Of a stretch of 64,000 bases of DNA, positions 28,724 to 37,967 are shown piece by piece. The position numbers and the translations under genes are program-made. The DNA lies in the NCBI RefSeq assembly GCF_900156055.1, contig NZ_FTMQ01000002.1:1-64000 (forward strand). The letters are read 5' to 3'. The stretch is from Rhizobium sp. RU33A (lineage in GTDB: Bacteria; Pseudomonadota; Alphaproteobacteria; Rhizobiales; Rhizobiaceae). Positions within the stretch are counted from its first letter, which is position 1. The number at the start of each line of letters is the position of its first letter. The notes below the pieces were generated by a model. It was not told the origin of the DNA. It made no database searches and saw only the letters and a program-made list of their open reading frames with translations.

Positions 28724-29611
28724 ATGTTCGAGACGATAGCCTTCATTGGACTTGGCAATATGGGCGGGCCGATGGCTGCCAATCTCGTCAAGACGGGATA
28801 TCCGGTGCGCGGGTTTGATCTTTCTGAAACGGCGAAGCTCACCGCGACGGAAAGCGGCATCACGCTCTGTGATACGGCGGCGGAAACCCTGACCGGCGCC
28901 TCGATCGTCATCACCATGCTGCCTGCCGGTCATCATGTCCTGTCGGTCTGGAGCGAGTTGGTCGAGGTCGTCGATCAGGGGACACTGATGATCGATTGCT
29001 CGACAATTGATGTCGACAGTGCCCGAAAATGCCATGCGCTTGCCAACGAGGCTGGCTGTCTGTCGCTCGATGCGCCGGTCTCCGGCGGAACGGCCGGGGC
29101 GAGTGCCGGTATGCTGACCTTCATGGTCGGTGGGGAGCCGGATGCTTTGAACCGGGGCCGCCCGGTGATTGAAGCCATGGGACGACGGGTCGTCCATTGC
29201 GGTTCGGCCGGTGCCGGCCAGGCTGCCAAGATCTGCAACAACATGATCCTTGGCATCACCATGGCCGGGGTCTGCGAGGCCTTCGTGCTTGGCGAGAAGC
29301 TCGGGCTGTCGCATCAGGCCCTGTTCGACGTGGCCTCGACATCATCGGGCCAATGCTGGGCGATCAGCACGAACTGCCCGGTTCCGGGTCCCGTTCCGAC
29401 ATCGCCGGCAAACCGGGACTACAAGCCGGGCTTTGCCGCCGCCCTGATGCTGAAAGACATGCGGCTATCGCAGGAAGCGGCAAAATCGACTGGTGCGGCC
29501 ACGGCTCTCGGCGCGCATGCGACTGAGCTTTACGAGCTCTTTGACCAGCTCGGGCATGGCGGCGAAGATTTTTCGTCGATCATCAACACCATCAGAGACA
29601 GGTCTCCCTGA
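28724..29611 (+). CDS. mmsB: 3-hydroxyisobutyrate dehydrogenase
   Basis: A 295-residue beta-hydroxyacid dehydrogenase with the NAD motif GLGNMGGPMA at the N-terminus, substrate loop DAPVSGGTAGAS and the catalytic-lysine helix GQAAKICNNM. It oxidises 3-hydroxyisobutyrate to methylmalonate semialdehyde in valine breakdown. It is the last gene of the plus-strand isoleucine/valine set; the semialdehyde dehydrogenase mmsA is not in the window. Confidence 0.92.
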   Translation: MFETIAFIGLGNMGGPMAANLVKTGYPVRGFDLSETAKLTATESGITLCDTAAETLTGASIVITMLPAGHHVLSVWSELVEVVDQGTLMIDCSTIDVDSARKCHALANEAGCLSLDAPVSGGTAGASAGMLTFMVGGEPDALNRGRPVIEAMGRRVVHCGSAGAGQAAKICNNMILGITMAGVCEAFVLGEKLGLSHQALFDVASTSSGQCWAISTNCPVPGPVPTSPANRDYKPGFAAALMLKDMRLSQEAAKSTGAATALGAHATELYELFDQLGHGGEDFSSIINTIRDRSP

Positions 29612-29631
29612 AGAACCAGTTGCGGAGGCCC

Positions 29632-30246
29632 TCAAGCGGCCAGCGGGATCAAGCCACCAGTACAGAGCCTGAGCTGCCGTGAACTCACGCGCTTCAGTAG
29701 GGCGGCATCATGGCTGATGGCAAGGATGCCGAGACCTTGGCGGCAACGGTCCATCAGGAAGGACCAGATTTCCACCTGGGTGATCGGGTCGAGCATGGCG
29801 GACACTTCGTCGGCGACCAGGAAGCGGGTGTCGGGGCCAAGCGCCCTTGCAAGCACCACGCGTTGCAGCTCGCCGCCCGAGATTTCATGCGGGTAGCGAT
29901 CAAACCAGGCCTGCGACACGCCGATGGCATCCAGCGTCTGCTCATCCGGCTGCCAGGCTTCCGAGATGATCCGGCCCAGCCGCCATCGCGGATTGACGGC
30001 GAAGATCGAGGACTGGTGAATGTGTTGAACCCCGCAATAGCCAGGGGCAGGGGCAGCGCCATCGAGGAGAACCTCGCCCTTCTGCGGCTTCAGATAGCCC
30101 GCCACGATGCGCCCGAGCGTCGATTTGCCAGTGCCGGAGGGGCCGGAGAGGCCGAGGATTTCGCCCTGCTTCAGCGTCAGCGATACGCCCTCAAGCAGGG
30201 GGTGTGCTTTGCCAAAACCGAACTCGACACCTCTCACTTCAAGCAC
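29632..30246 (-). CDS. nikE: nickel ABC transporter ATP-binding protein NikE
   Basis: A 204-residue ATPase of the Opp/Dpp/Nik group with Walker A SGPSGTGKST, signature ISGGELQR and Walker B LVADEVSAMLD. GTG 30246 is chosen: GGGAGG lies about 7 nt upstream, and the frame before it overlaps NikD as Arg-rich sequence. It is short for the family because it lacks the C-terminal oligopeptide-type extension. It ends the nikABCDE operon, and the nickel assignment comes from nikR and the operator at the other end. Confidence 0.85.
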   Translation of the reverse strand: MLEVRGVEFGFGKAHPLLEGVSLTLKQGEILGLSGPSGTGKSTLGRIVAGYLKPQKGEVLLDGAAPAPGYCGVQHIHQSSIFAVNPRWRLGRIISEAWQPDEQTLDAIGVSQAWFDRYPHEISGGELQRVVLARALGPDTRFLVADEVSAMLDPITQVEIWSFLMDRCRQGLGILAISHDAALLKRVSSRQLRLCTGGLIPLAA

Positions 30247-31042
30247 GCGCGGCCTCCCACTCAAGCGGTGCGGTCGTGAACTGGTTTCCCGGCATGGCAA
30301 GCCACAGCGCCCTTGCATAAGGCAGCGTCAGGCGTCTGCCATCCTCGGAAAAAGCGTTGGCCGGCTCGATGCCGAGCAATCTGCCTTGTTCCAGAATCGC
30401 GACCCGGTCGGCATGGGAGACGGCGGTGACGAGATCATGGGTGATCAGAAGCACGGCCTTGCCGCGATCGGCGAGGCGGCGGAGATGTCGAAGCACGTTG
30501 TCCGCAGCGTTAGGATCAAGCCCTCTTGTCGGCTCGTCGGCAACGATCAGATCGGGTTCCCCGATCGTGGCGATGGCGAGAAGCAGGCGGCGTGCCATGC
30601 CACCCGAGACCTGATGCGGATAAAGCCGCATGACCTCGGCGTCGAGGCCAAAGCTCTCAAGGGTGGTCACGAGGTCTGCCATCGTTTTCGTTTTGCCGCC
30701 GCGTTGGGCGGCCCACAGCAATTGTTTGCCACAGCGCGCCAGCGGATCGAGATGGCTGAGCGATTGCGGAACCAGCGCCATGCGCGGGCCTTTGCCGCCA
30801 TTCGCTGCTTCAACCGGCTCCCCGTTCAGAGATATGCTCCCGCGCACCACCGCATTTTCCGGCAGAATGCCAAACAGTGCATGGGCAAGCAGGCTCTTTC
30901 CAGCACCGGAAGCGCCCACCAGAGCTATGATCTCGCCGCGATCCACCTTCAGGTCGATGCCGTCGAGTGCCGGCACTTCGCAGCGATGGATCAAGCCGTC
31001 ATAGCGCAGGAAGCCGATGGAGAGGGATTCAACTGACAGCAT
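30239..31042 (-). CDS. nikD: nickel ABC transporter ATP-binding protein NikD
   Basis: A 267-residue ATPase of the Opp/Dpp/Nik group: Walker A GASGAGKS, signature VSGGMARR, Walker B LIVADEPTRGLD, switch region LITHDLVT. It pairs with NikE to drive import. ATG 31042 overlaps the NikC stop, and the 3' end overlaps nikE by 8 nt. The open frame extends upstream, but the start is fixed by the conserved MLSVESLSIGF beginning. Confidence 0.87.
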   Translation of the reverse strand: MLSVESLSIGFLRYDGLIHRCEVPALDGIDLKVDRGEIIALVGASGAGKSLLAHALFGILPENAVVRGSISLNGEPVEAANGGKGPRMALVPQSLSHLDPLARCGKQLLWAAQRGGKTKTMADLVTTLESFGLDAEVMRLYPHQVSGGMARRLLLAIATIGEPDLIVADEPTRGLDPNAADNVLRHLRRLADRGKAVLLITHDLVTAVSHADRVAILEQGRLLGIEPANAFSEDGRRLTLPYARALWLAMPGNQFTTAPLEWEAARA

Positions 31043-31905
31043 CACGTCTGCTCCTGCCGGGGATCGTTCAACAGCCGGAGCCCATTGCCGATGGCATCGA
31101 AACTCAAGACCACGAGCAGCAATGCCAGCCCCGGAAACAGCCCAAGCCACCATTTGCCGGCGGAGAGATAGCGCATGGAATCCGACAGCAGAACGCCGAT
31201 GGCGGGTTTGGACGGTTCCAGTCCGAAGCCGATGAAGGTCAGGCCCGCCTCATGCAGGATGGCATGGGGGAACAGAAGTACGAGGCCGACGAGCAGCTGC
31301 GGAACGAGATGCGGCAGAAAATGATGCCGCCCGATGTAGAACCAGGATTTGCCGAAGTGCCGGGAGGCCTGGACGAATTCGGCCTGGCGCAATTGCAGCA
31401 GTTCTGCCCTCAGAATGCGGGTGAGCCGCGGCCAATGGGTGACGGCAACCGCAATGATCACTGCCGTTGTGCCGCCGCCAAGGCCGAAGGAGATGAGGAT
31501 CAAAAGCACGAAATGCGGCAGTCCCATCGCAGCATCGATCAGGAAGGAGACGGCCTCATCGGCCAGGCGGCCGCCTGTTGTCGCGACAAGTGCCAGCAGC
31601 ATGGCGATGACGACGGACCCTGACGCGGCAATCAGGCCGACCCAGAAACTTAAAGCCAGGCCATGCAGTGTCCTGGCAAACATGTCGCGCCCGAGCTGAT
31701 CGGTTCCGGCGGGATGGCTAAGCGACGGCCCAAGCAGGCGCGTCGAAAAATCGGCATCAATGCCGTAGCGCCCGAAGAGATGGGTAGAGAGGAGCACGGC
31801 AGCTAAAGCGATCGCTGCTACGGTTGCGACCGCGAGCGTTCGTATCCTGTGTCCGTCTGGCGCGCGGTCTGGGGCGGAGGGCGGGAGATCGAGGATTGCA
31901 CTCAT
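31042..31905 (-). CDS. nikC: nickel ABC transporter permease NikC
   Basis: A 287-residue permease of the DppC/NikC type. A cytoplasmic N-terminus and first helix (about 28-47) are followed by the SHPAGTDQLGRDMFAR segment diagnostic of this subfamily, then five more helices and an EAA loop. It forms the membrane channel with NikB. It overlaps nikB by 4 nt. Confidence 0.87.
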   Translation of the reverse strand: MSAILDLPPSAPDRAPDGHRIRTLAVATVAAIALAAVLLSTHLFGRYGIDADFSTRLLGPSLSHPAGTDQLGRDMFARTLHGLALSFWVGLIAASGSVVIAMLLALVATTGGRLADEAVSFLIDAAMGLPHFVLLILISFGLGGGTTAVIIAVAVTHWPRLTRILRAELLQLRQAEFVQASRHFGKSWFYIGRHHFLPHLVPQLLVGLVLLFPHAILHEAGLTFIGFGLEPSKPAIGVLLSDSMRYLSAGKWWLGLFPGLALLLVVLSFDAIGNGLRLLNDPRQEQT

Positions 31906-32906
31906 GCGATGCGCGCTCCCGATGCCATGCGCGGATCGACCAGCCGGTAGAGGAGATCGGCAATCGAGTTGCCGAGGAAGACGACAAAGGTCAACGCCAG
32001 TGTGATGGCAAGGAGCAGGGGCACGTCGCCCCGGATGCCCGCTTCCACGGTTGCCTTGCCGAGCCCGGGATAAGAAAACACCTGCTCGGCCAGAACCGAG
32101 CCACCGAAGAGCTCGCCAAGCGAGGCAAAGAGAACCGTAACCGCCGGAAGGGCTGCATTGCGGGCGCCATGGCGCAAGGCAATGTCCATGCGCGAGGCGC
32201 CTTGCGCCTTGGCATAGAGCGCATAATCGGACTGCATAATCTCGATCATCTTGGCGCGTGTGTGCAGCGCGATCTGGGCAATGCCGAGCACGCTGAGCGC
32301 CACCAGCGGCAGGGCAAGGTGTCGGGCGCGATCAGCCAAGGTCACGTCCTCAGGCAGGACGCCAATCGGGGCAGCACAGCAGACGGGCGCCCAGTTGAGC
32401 CCGACCGCAAAGACGACGAGCAGCATGATCGCCAGCCAGAAGGTGGGCGTCGACGCCAGCACATAGGAATAGAGCCGGATCACCCTGTCCGCCCAGGAGC
32501 CGGTAAAGGCACCGGCGATCACGCCAAGGGCGAAGCCGAGCACGCCGGAGAGCAGCCAGGCAAGCCCCATCAGGGGAAGCGACGCCTTGAACCTCGAGAC
32601 GAGGACGTCGGCGACCGGCGCGTTATAGGTCATGGAATAACCGAGGTCGCCGGCCATCAGATTCTTCGCCCAGCGAAAGAACTGCGTGGTCGCTGGCTGG
32701 TCGAGCCCCCATTTTTCGGCAATCAGGGCGCGTTGCTCGGGCCCGACACGCGCGATGTCGGCCCCGAGATAAGCATTGATCGGATCGACAGGTGAATTCT
32801 TCATCAGCGCAAAGGCGATGATCGCGACCGTCAAGAGGACGAGCACAAGCCGGAGCGCCTTTGCGGCGATCAACCCGACCCAGCCCAATTGGCCCGCCTT
32901 ACTCAC
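31902..32906 (-). CDS. nikB: nickel ABC transporter permease NikB
   Basis: A 334-residue permease of the DppB/NikB type, with an N-terminal helix, the NSPVDPINAYLG periplasmic segment, and the EAA-like 'DYALYAKAQGASRMDIALRHGARNA' region shared by this subfamily. It overlaps nikA by 8 nt and nikC by 4 nt, so the five nik genes form a coupled operon. Confidence 0.87.
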   Translation of the reverse strand: MSKAGQLGWVGLIAAKALRLVLVLLTVAIIAFALMKNSPVDPINAYLGADIARVGPEQRALIAEKWGLDQPATTQFFRWAKNLMAGDLGYSMTYNAPVADVLVSRFKASLPLMGLAWLLSGVLGFALGVIAGAFTGSWADRVIRLYSYVLASTPTFWLAIMLLVVFAVGLNWAPVCCAAPIGVLPEDVTLADRARHLALPLVALSVLGIAQIALHTRAKMIEIMQSDYALYAKAQGASRMDIALRHGARNAALPAVTVLFASLGELFGGSVLAEQVFSYPGLGKATVEAGIRGDVPLLLAITLALTFVVFLGNSIADLLYRLVDPRMASGARIA

Positions 32907-34476
32907 ACGTCCATTTCCAGTTCTGGATCATCGCGGTGATCGGCCATCCATGGCCATGCGGTTCGATCTGGGTGGCGCCAATCTCCAGGCATTCGTTCAC
33001 GTAGTAGATGTGATCGAGGTTGACGAGCCAAGCCCATGCGGCGTCGCCCTTGGCACCGAACCCAGTCGTCCCGTCCCACTCGGCTTGTCGCCAGTCTGGG
33101 AAGGATGCTTCCAGGCTTTCCGCACTCTGCGCTGCGGCAAGATGCCGGTCGACGGCGGGGTTTGCATAGAAGCCGGCGTTAAAGAATTCCACGCCCCCAA
33201 GGCTCGACTGGTAGAGATTGTAGACCTCGAGCGGCGAATGGCTGCCCCAGCCAAACATCACCGGCTCGGAATGCATGATGCGGTCGATTTCATCCCAGCT
33301 CTTGCCGGTTGCTGTCGCTTCGATGCCGATGCCCTGCAATTGTGCCGACACGGTTTCGGCCAGCATGCGTCGGGTGGAATCCGAAGCGGGGTAGTTGATC
33401 GGGAAGGCTGCCCGCAGCCCATCTTTCACACGGATGCCGTCGTTGCCGAGCGTCCAGCCGGCGTTCTCCAGCTCGGTTTTGGCCTGCCCGAGATCGAAGC
33501 TCACCGCTGCGTCCGGATTGGACCAGGCGAGCCCGTCGGCCGGGCCCGCTGCCGGGCTTCCGTGACCGAGCAGGGCGACGTCTACCAACTGATTTCGATC
33601 GATCCCGAGATTGACGGCACGGCGGATGGCAGGGTCGGCGGTAACATCATTGCCGAGTTTCTTGCCCTCGCCGACGGCCTTGCCCTCGTCTTTCACCATA
33701 GGGAAGACGATGCCTCTGTTGTCTACGGACCGGGTAACGATCTGCCTGAAGCCCTGTGGCGGCGCATCGGCGGCCGTTGCCGGCACGGAGACCATGTCCA
33801 CCTGTCCGGCTTGTGCTGCTGCGAGACTCGTATCTTCTTCGGTAAACAGGAAGGTGATCCGCTCGAATGGCCCGGTCTCGCCATAATAGTTCGGGTTCTT
33901 CTCGACGATGAGCTGCTGGCCTTCGGTCCAGGAAACAAGCTTGTAGGGACCAGATCCGATCGGATTTCGGGCGTAGCCCTCGCCATAGCCGTCCGAGGGT
34001 ACGATCCCCAGCGCATAGAAGTTCTCGGTGAAGGTGATCCAGGGCTTCTTCAGCTTGATCTCGATGGTCTGGTCGTCAATGACGCGGGCGGCCGCGAGCG
34101 CGGTCAAGTCAGCGGCGCTACCGATCTTGGCCGCCTCGTTGAAGGTGAAGGCGACGTCTTCGGCGGTGAGCGGCGAACCATCGGAGAATTTTGTGTCCGG
34201 CCTGAGCTTGATGGTCCATGTGAGCCGATCATCGGAGAGCGAACATTCCGTCGCCAGATCGGGACGGGTCTTCAAATCGGCATCGCGTGTCAGGAGGGTC
34301 GATTGAAAAAGGGGATGACCATAACGTCCCCAGCCCGTCAGAGGGTCGTAGCCGCCTTCGGGTTCGCCGCCGATGGCGAGCACCAGTTGCGATTTCGGCG
34401 CGGCAAGGGCGGTGCCTGACAAGACGGCGGCAGCGAAAGCAGTCGAAACTGCAACCCGCAGAATTGCCTTGGTCAT
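32899..34476 (-). CDS. nikA: nickel ABC transporter binding protein NikA (NikZ/CntA-like)
   Basis: A 525-residue secreted type 2 binding protein. ATG 34476 opens a Sec signal peptide (MTKAILRVAV... cleaved after about ALA). The mature protein has the peptide/nickel family segments GEPEGGYDPLTGWGRYGHPLFQS and the IGSGPYKLVSW strand. The C-terminal PHGHGWPITAMIQNWKW part supplies histidines suited to metal or metal-histidine complex binding and resembles NikZ/CntA-type proteins more than E. coli NikA. It is the first gene of the operon and is transcribed away from nikR. Confidence 0.85.
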   Translation of the reverse strand: MTKAILRVAVSTAFAAAVLSGTALAAPKSQLVLAIGGEPEGGYDPLTGWGRYGHPLFQSTLLTRDADLKTRPDLATECSLSDDRLTWTIKLRPDTKFSDGSPLTAEDVAFTFNEAAKIGSAADLTALAAARVIDDQTIEIKLKKPWITFTENFYALGIVPSDGYGEGYARNPIGSGPYKLVSWTEGQQLIVEKNPNYYGETGPFERITFLFTEEDTSLAAAQAGQVDMVSVPATAADAPPQGFRQIVTRSVDNRGIVFPMVKDEGKAVGEGKKLGNDVTADPAIRRAVNLGIDRNQLVDVALLGHGSPAAGPADGLAWSNPDAAVSFDLGQAKTELENAGWTLGNDGIRVKDGLRAAFPINYPASDSTRRMLAETVSAQLQGIGIEATATGKSWDEIDRIMHSEPVMFGWGSHSPLEVYNLYQSSLGGVEFFNAGFYANPAVDRHLAAAQSAESLEASFPDWRQAEWDGTTGFGAKGDAAWAWLVNLDHIYYVNECLEIGATQIEPHGHGWPITAMIQNWKWTCE

Positions 34477-34548
34477 TAAAATTCCCCTATACCCAATCAG
34501 ACGATGCCGGGCGCATCCACGAAACAACCGGACCATAATCCTGGGAAA

Positions 34549-34576
34549 GTATGATGTCTATATCAAAACATCATAC
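34549..34576. promoter_or_regulatory. NikR operator
   Basis: GTATGA (34549-34554), 16 bp, then TCATAC (34571-34576): an exact match to the E. coli NikR operator layout GTATGA-N16-TCATAC. It lies 15 bp before the nikR start and 73 bp before the nikA start, so nickel-loaded NikR could shut off both the importer and its own gene. Confidence 0.9.
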
Positions 34577-34590
34577 GATCGGAGTTTGAT

Positions 34591-35004
34591 ATGCAGCGTG
34601 TGACAATCACCCTCGATGACGACCTAATGCAGGAGCTCGATGCGCTGATTGAGACACGCGGGGATCAGAACCGGTCGGAGGCGATCCGTGATCTCGTGAG
34701 AACGGGTCTGAAGGAAGCCACCCGAAATTCGAAGGGTGATGAACCCTGCATCGGCGTGCTGAGCTATGTCTACGATCACGCGGCCCGCGACCTGGCAAGG
34801 CGGCTGACGAACAGCTTCCATCATCATCACGACCTGACGATCGCGAGTCTGCATGTGCATCTCGATACCGAGAATTGCCTCGAAGTCGGCATTCTGAAGG
34901 GGTCGATGAACGAGGTACAGCATTTTTCCGACCACATCACCGCAGAGCGATCGGTGCGCCACGGGAGTGTCCAGATCATACCGCTGCAGGGCAGCGAGGA
35001 CTGA
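34591..35004 (+). CDS. nikR: nickel-responsive regulator NikR
   Basis: A 137-residue ribbon-helix-helix repressor. The N-terminal strand MQRVTITLDDDLMQELD and NRSEAIRDLVR helix bind DNA. The ACT-like C-domain holds the nickel ligands in the HHHHD, SLHVHLD and ENCLEV segments (the usual His, His, His, Cys set). GGAG at 34581-34584 is well placed. It represses the divergent nik operon when nickel is plentiful, through the adjacent operator. Confidence 0.94.
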   Translation: MQRVTITLDDDLMQELDALIETRGDQNRSEAIRDLVRTGLKEATRNSKGDEPCIGVLSYVYDHAARDLARRLTNSFHHHHDLTIASLHVHLDTENCLEVGILKGSMNEVQHFSDHITAERSVRHGSVQIIPLQGSED

Positions 35005-35056
35005 CCGCTCGATTGGTCGTCCATCCTCCGTCCCAACCCCAACGCTCCGACAGGTC

Positions 35057-36205
35057 TCACCGAGCCCGGTGTGACGCCTTCATGACCTCGGCTCTGATTT
35101 CCGCCCCATGCTCGTCCAGTCGCGGGGGAGGCGAGACGGCAAATTCCGGCTCGCCGTCAAAGCTGTAAGGCGGCCGGACAGTCGTGAAGTCTCCCATCTC
35201 GGCGTTAGGAACGGTGACGGCAATTTGCAGATGCCGTGCCTGTGGGTCGTCGAGCGCCTCGTCGCTATCGTAGGCCGGCGCATAGGGCACTTCGTTCGTT
35301 TCCAGCAAACCGCACCATTCGTCACGCGGCTTGCTGCGAAATACCGGAGCGAGAATGTCGATCAGATCATCCTGATGCCGGATACGATCCAGCCGCTCGC
35401 GGAAGCGGGGATCGTCTGCCAGATGGCGCTGCTGGGTCGCATCGAGCAAACCTTCCCAGAACTTCTTTGGCGAGGAGAGATGGAACGCGATCCATTTCCG
35501 GTCGGCGCATTCGAAGGTGTAGGACTGGCTGACCACCGGTCGCGACAAGGGCCCCATGACCTCTCCGGCGCTGTAGTAATGGGTGAAGCTGTCGAGATTG
35601 AAGTGGCTCATGGCCTCCAGCATCGAGATGTCCAGTCTGCGGCCTTTGCCGGTCTTTCCGCGCTCGATCAGTGCTGCGAGAATGCCGGTTGCCGCATAGT
35701 GTCCCGTCACCGCATCGGCCAGAGCCGGGCCGATGACACGGGGGCGGTCAGGTGGTGTCACGAGGCGCAGAAAGCCGCTGGCCGCCTGTGCCACAGTGTC
35801 GTAGGCCGGTCTGTCGCGCGCCGGCCCCGAAGTTCCGAAGCCTGAAATCGCGCAGTAGACCAGCCTCGGATTGAGTGCTCTCAGGTCGGTTTCGCCCGCG
35901 CCGAGCTTCTCGGCGACGCCCGGCCGGAAGTTCTGAATAAACACGTCTGCCGAAGAAATCAGGGCGTGAAAGACCTCGAGATCCTCGGGGTTTCGTGTGT
36001 CGAGGGCGATGGACCGCTTGTTGCGGTTGTAGGTCTGGAAATGCGGCGAGTAGAGCCCGCCCTTGAAGGCCCGGAACGGATCGCCCTCTTCGGGGCGCTC
36101 GACCTTGATGACGTCGGCACCGAGGTCTGCCAGTTGCATCGCTGCGGCAGGCCCCGTGATGTAGGTCCCCATCTCGATGACCCGAATGGATTGAAGCGGC
36201 TTCAT
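35057..36205 (-). CDS. CaiB/BaiF (family III) CoA transferase
   Basis: A 382-residue family III CoA transferase. It opens with RVIEMGTYITGPAAAMQLADLGADVIKVE, and the catalytic aspartate lies in AYDTVAQAASGF. These enzymes move CoA between organic acids. It overlaps the citryl-CoA-lyase-like gene by 4 nt and lies under the same divergent promoter region as an intradiol dioxygenase, so it may activate a tri- or dicarboxylic product of that branch for cleavage by the lyase (inference). Substrate unknown. Confidence 0.85.
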   Translation of the reverse strand: MKPLQSIRVIEMGTYITGPAAAMQLADLGADVIKVERPEEGDPFRAFKGGLYSPHFQTYNRNKRSIALDTRNPEDLEVFHALISSADVFIQNFRPGVAEKLGAGETDLRALNPRLVYCAISGFGTSGPARDRPAYDTVAQAASGFLRLVTPPDRPRVIGPALADAVTGHYAATGILAALIERGKTGKGRRLDISMLEAMSHFNLDSFTHYYSAGEVMGPLSRPVVSQSYTFECADRKWIAFHLSSPKKFWEGLLDATQQRHLADDPRFRERLDRIRHQDDLIDILAPVFRSKPRDEWCGLLETNEVPYAPAYDSDEALDDPQARHLQIAVTVPNAEMGDFTTVRPPYSFDGEPEFAVSPPPRLDEHGAEIRAEVMKASHRAR

Positions 36206-36978
36206 TCGGATGTCTCTCCGTCATACGAAATGGCTAAATCCGCGTGGTGGGACAGGATGAAGCCTATCGGGCGTTCGCTTTCCTCATAGAGATGGGCGGC
36301 AAGGCCGGCGGCGCGGGCGATCAGGGGGACCGCCTTGAGAGCCGCGATCGGCCACCCCGCATCGAGCATCACGGCGGGGATGGCGCCTGAGACATTGATC
36401 GGCAACGGCCGGTTCATGATGCCGGGCGCGAGGTTACCCAGCAGTCGCAAGGTAGCGATGTGCTGCCCGGAGATCTGCAGTTCGTCGGCTACGGCCAGCA
36501 GACGGTCTGCGCGGGGATCTCCGCCTGCGTGCTGGGGGTGACCAAGCCCCGGAACTTTCCGCCGCTCTTTCAGGAAAGCATCAAGAGAGTTTCGGACCGC
36601 CGCCTCGTTTCCGCCAGCGGCGACCAGTTCAGCGAGATATCGTCCCGCGACCTCCGATGAGCCGGCAACGACGGTGCCCATGCCAAGAAGACCTGCGGCC
36701 ATGGCGCCCTGCCAGGCCTCCGGGGCTGCGGCAAGCGTCATGCGGGCCGCCTGTACCGATGGAACCAGTCCATGCTCGGCAATTGCGACCAGGCAGGCGT
36801 TGAGGGCCTTGGTCTGTCGCTTGTCCGGTCGTTTGCCGCAGACCAGCAGCCAGAAATAATCGGTGAAATCGATCTTGCCGATCAGGTCATCACACAGGTC
36901 ATGGCCTCTGACCGTGATGGATGTCGCATCCGACGTGGCGATCGCGGTGAAAGCGTGGTCCTGCTTGCCGATTCTCAT
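36202..36978 (-). CDS. citryl-CoA-lyase-like / short citrate-synthase-family protein
   Basis: A 258-residue protein of the citrate synthase fold, much shorter than true citrate synthases (about 380-430 residues), as in stand-alone citryl-CoA lyases. The VPGLGHPQH segment with the catalytic His and DPRADRLL fits the family. It should form or break a C-C bond next to a CoA thioester. It is the first gene of a two-gene operon with the CoA transferase, and a TTTTCG-N5-CGAAAA palindrome lies 10 bp upstream of its start. Which hydroxyacyl-CoA it cleaves cannot be told from sequence. Confidence 0.75.
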   Translation of the reverse strand: MRIGKQDHAFTAIATSDATSITVRGHDLCDDLIGKIDFTDYFWLLVCGKRPDKRQTKALNACLVAIAEHGLVPSVQAARMTLAAAPEAWQGAMAAGLLGMGTVVAGSSEVAGRYLAELVAAGGNEAAVRNSLDAFLKERRKVPGLGHPQHAGGDPRADRLLAVADELQISGQHIATLRLLGNLAPGIMNRPLPINVSGAIPAVMLDAGWPIAALKAVPLIARAAGLAAHLYEESERPIGFILSHHADLAISYDGETSE

Positions 36979-36988
36979 TCAGAGTTCC

Positions 36989-37005
36989 TTTTCGCATAGC
37001 GAAAA
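36989..37005. promoter_or_regulatory. putative IclR-type operator, copy 1
   Basis: TTTTCGCATAGCGAAAA is a perfect 6-5-6 inverted repeat. It lies between the divergent citryl-CoA-lyase-like gene (starts 36978) and the intradiol dioxygenase gene (37089). The same TTTCG-N5-CGAAA core recurs upstream of the amidohydrolase gene at 38827-38841. The layout resembles PcaR/PobR-type IclR boxes, and an IclR gene lies between the two sites. Confidence 0.65.
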
Positions 37006-37088
37006 TAAATTCACTTGCCGAATAATAGAGCCTGTTCTAGCTTTGCGTCAACCCGGCGGGAGACGGGTCAGTCGAGTGGAGGATGTCG

Positions 37089-37946
37089 ATGGCTCAGATC
37101 AATCAGTTCACGATCACCGAGGCGGTGAAGGAAAGTTTCCAGACCGAGGAGGGCAGTCGGTTCAAGTTCCTGCTGGAGACGTTCATCGATCACCTCCACG
37201 ATTATACGCGTGAAGTGAACATGACCCATGACGAGTGGATGGGCATGCTGATGTTCCTCTATGATTGCGGGAAGATCTCCACCCCGGAACGGCACGAGTT
37301 CATTCTGCTGTCCGACGTCGTGGGCCTGTCCGCCCTGGTCGACATGATCAACACCCGCGGTGGGGCGACGGAAGGATCCAATCTCGGCCCATTCTACCTC
37401 GATGATGCACCGGAACTCGAATTGGGCGGCGATCTCGCCCGGGGGCGTGACGGCACAACGCTGCTGGTGCATGGCATCGTGCGTGACTCTCTTGGCAATC
37501 CGCTTCCGGGCGCGATCGTCGATACCTGGCAGGCGGATGGCAGCGGCACCTATCCGATCCAGGAGCATGGGCAGGACAAATACGACTTGCGTGGCAAGAT
37601 CACTGCGGACGGCGAAGGCCGCTACTACTACACCACGGTCCTGCCGAAGCCCTATACCGTGCCTTATGACGGTCCGGTCGGACGGCTGCTTCGTGCCGGC
37701 AACCGGCATGCCTGGCGGGCAGCGCATCTGCACTTCATCATACGTGCCGAAAAAATGCGGGCGATCACGACGGAACTGTTCTTCGAGAATACGGAATACA
37801 TCGACAATGATGCGGTTTTCGGAGTGCGAAAATCGTTGATCGCCAAACTGGAACCTGTCAAGAAATCCGAGGAATTCCCGTTTGCCCTCGAGAAGCGTCC
37901 GGACGCGAAGTGCAGGTTCGATTTCGTGCTTGCGCCCGAGGGCTGA
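37089..37946 (+). CDS. intradiol ring-cleavage dioxygenase (hydroxyquinol/catechol type), copy 1
   Basis: A 285-residue Fe(III) intradiol dioxygenase. The N-terminal helical dimerisation part (about 1-95) is followed by the catalytic beta domain with DTWQADGSGTY (first Tyr ligand), PKPYTVPYDGPVG (second Tyr) and RAAHLHF (two His ligands). It should split a catechol or hydroxyquinol between the two hydroxyls. ATG 37089 is preferred over ATG 37083 because GGAGG at 37078-37082 is 6 nt before 37089 and touches 37083. It is the most divergent of three such enzymes in this island (for example QEHGQDKYDLRG where the others have NLRG). It is followed by an IclR gene. Confidence 0.85.
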   Translation: MAQINQFTITEAVKESFQTEEGSRFKFLLETFIDHLHDYTREVNMTHDEWMGMLMFLYDCGKISTPERHEFILLSDVVGLSALVDMINTRGGATEGSNLGPFYLDDAPELELGGDLARGRDGTTLLVHGIVRDSLGNPLPGAIVDTWQADGSGTYPIQEHGQDKYDLRGKITADGEGRYYYTTVLPKPYTVPYDGPVGRLLRAGNRHAWRAAHLHFIIRAEKMRAITTELFFENTEYIDNDAVFGVRKSLIAKLEPVKKSEEFPFALEKRPDAKCRFDFVLAPEG

Positions 37947-37967
37947 ACTTTGCTGGACAGGGTGGAC

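Noticed and set aside
29632..34476. Oligopeptide/dipeptide (Opp/Dpp) importer
   Set aside because: The ATPases and permeases are of that superfamily, but the divergent nikR and the exact NikR operator make nickel far more likely.
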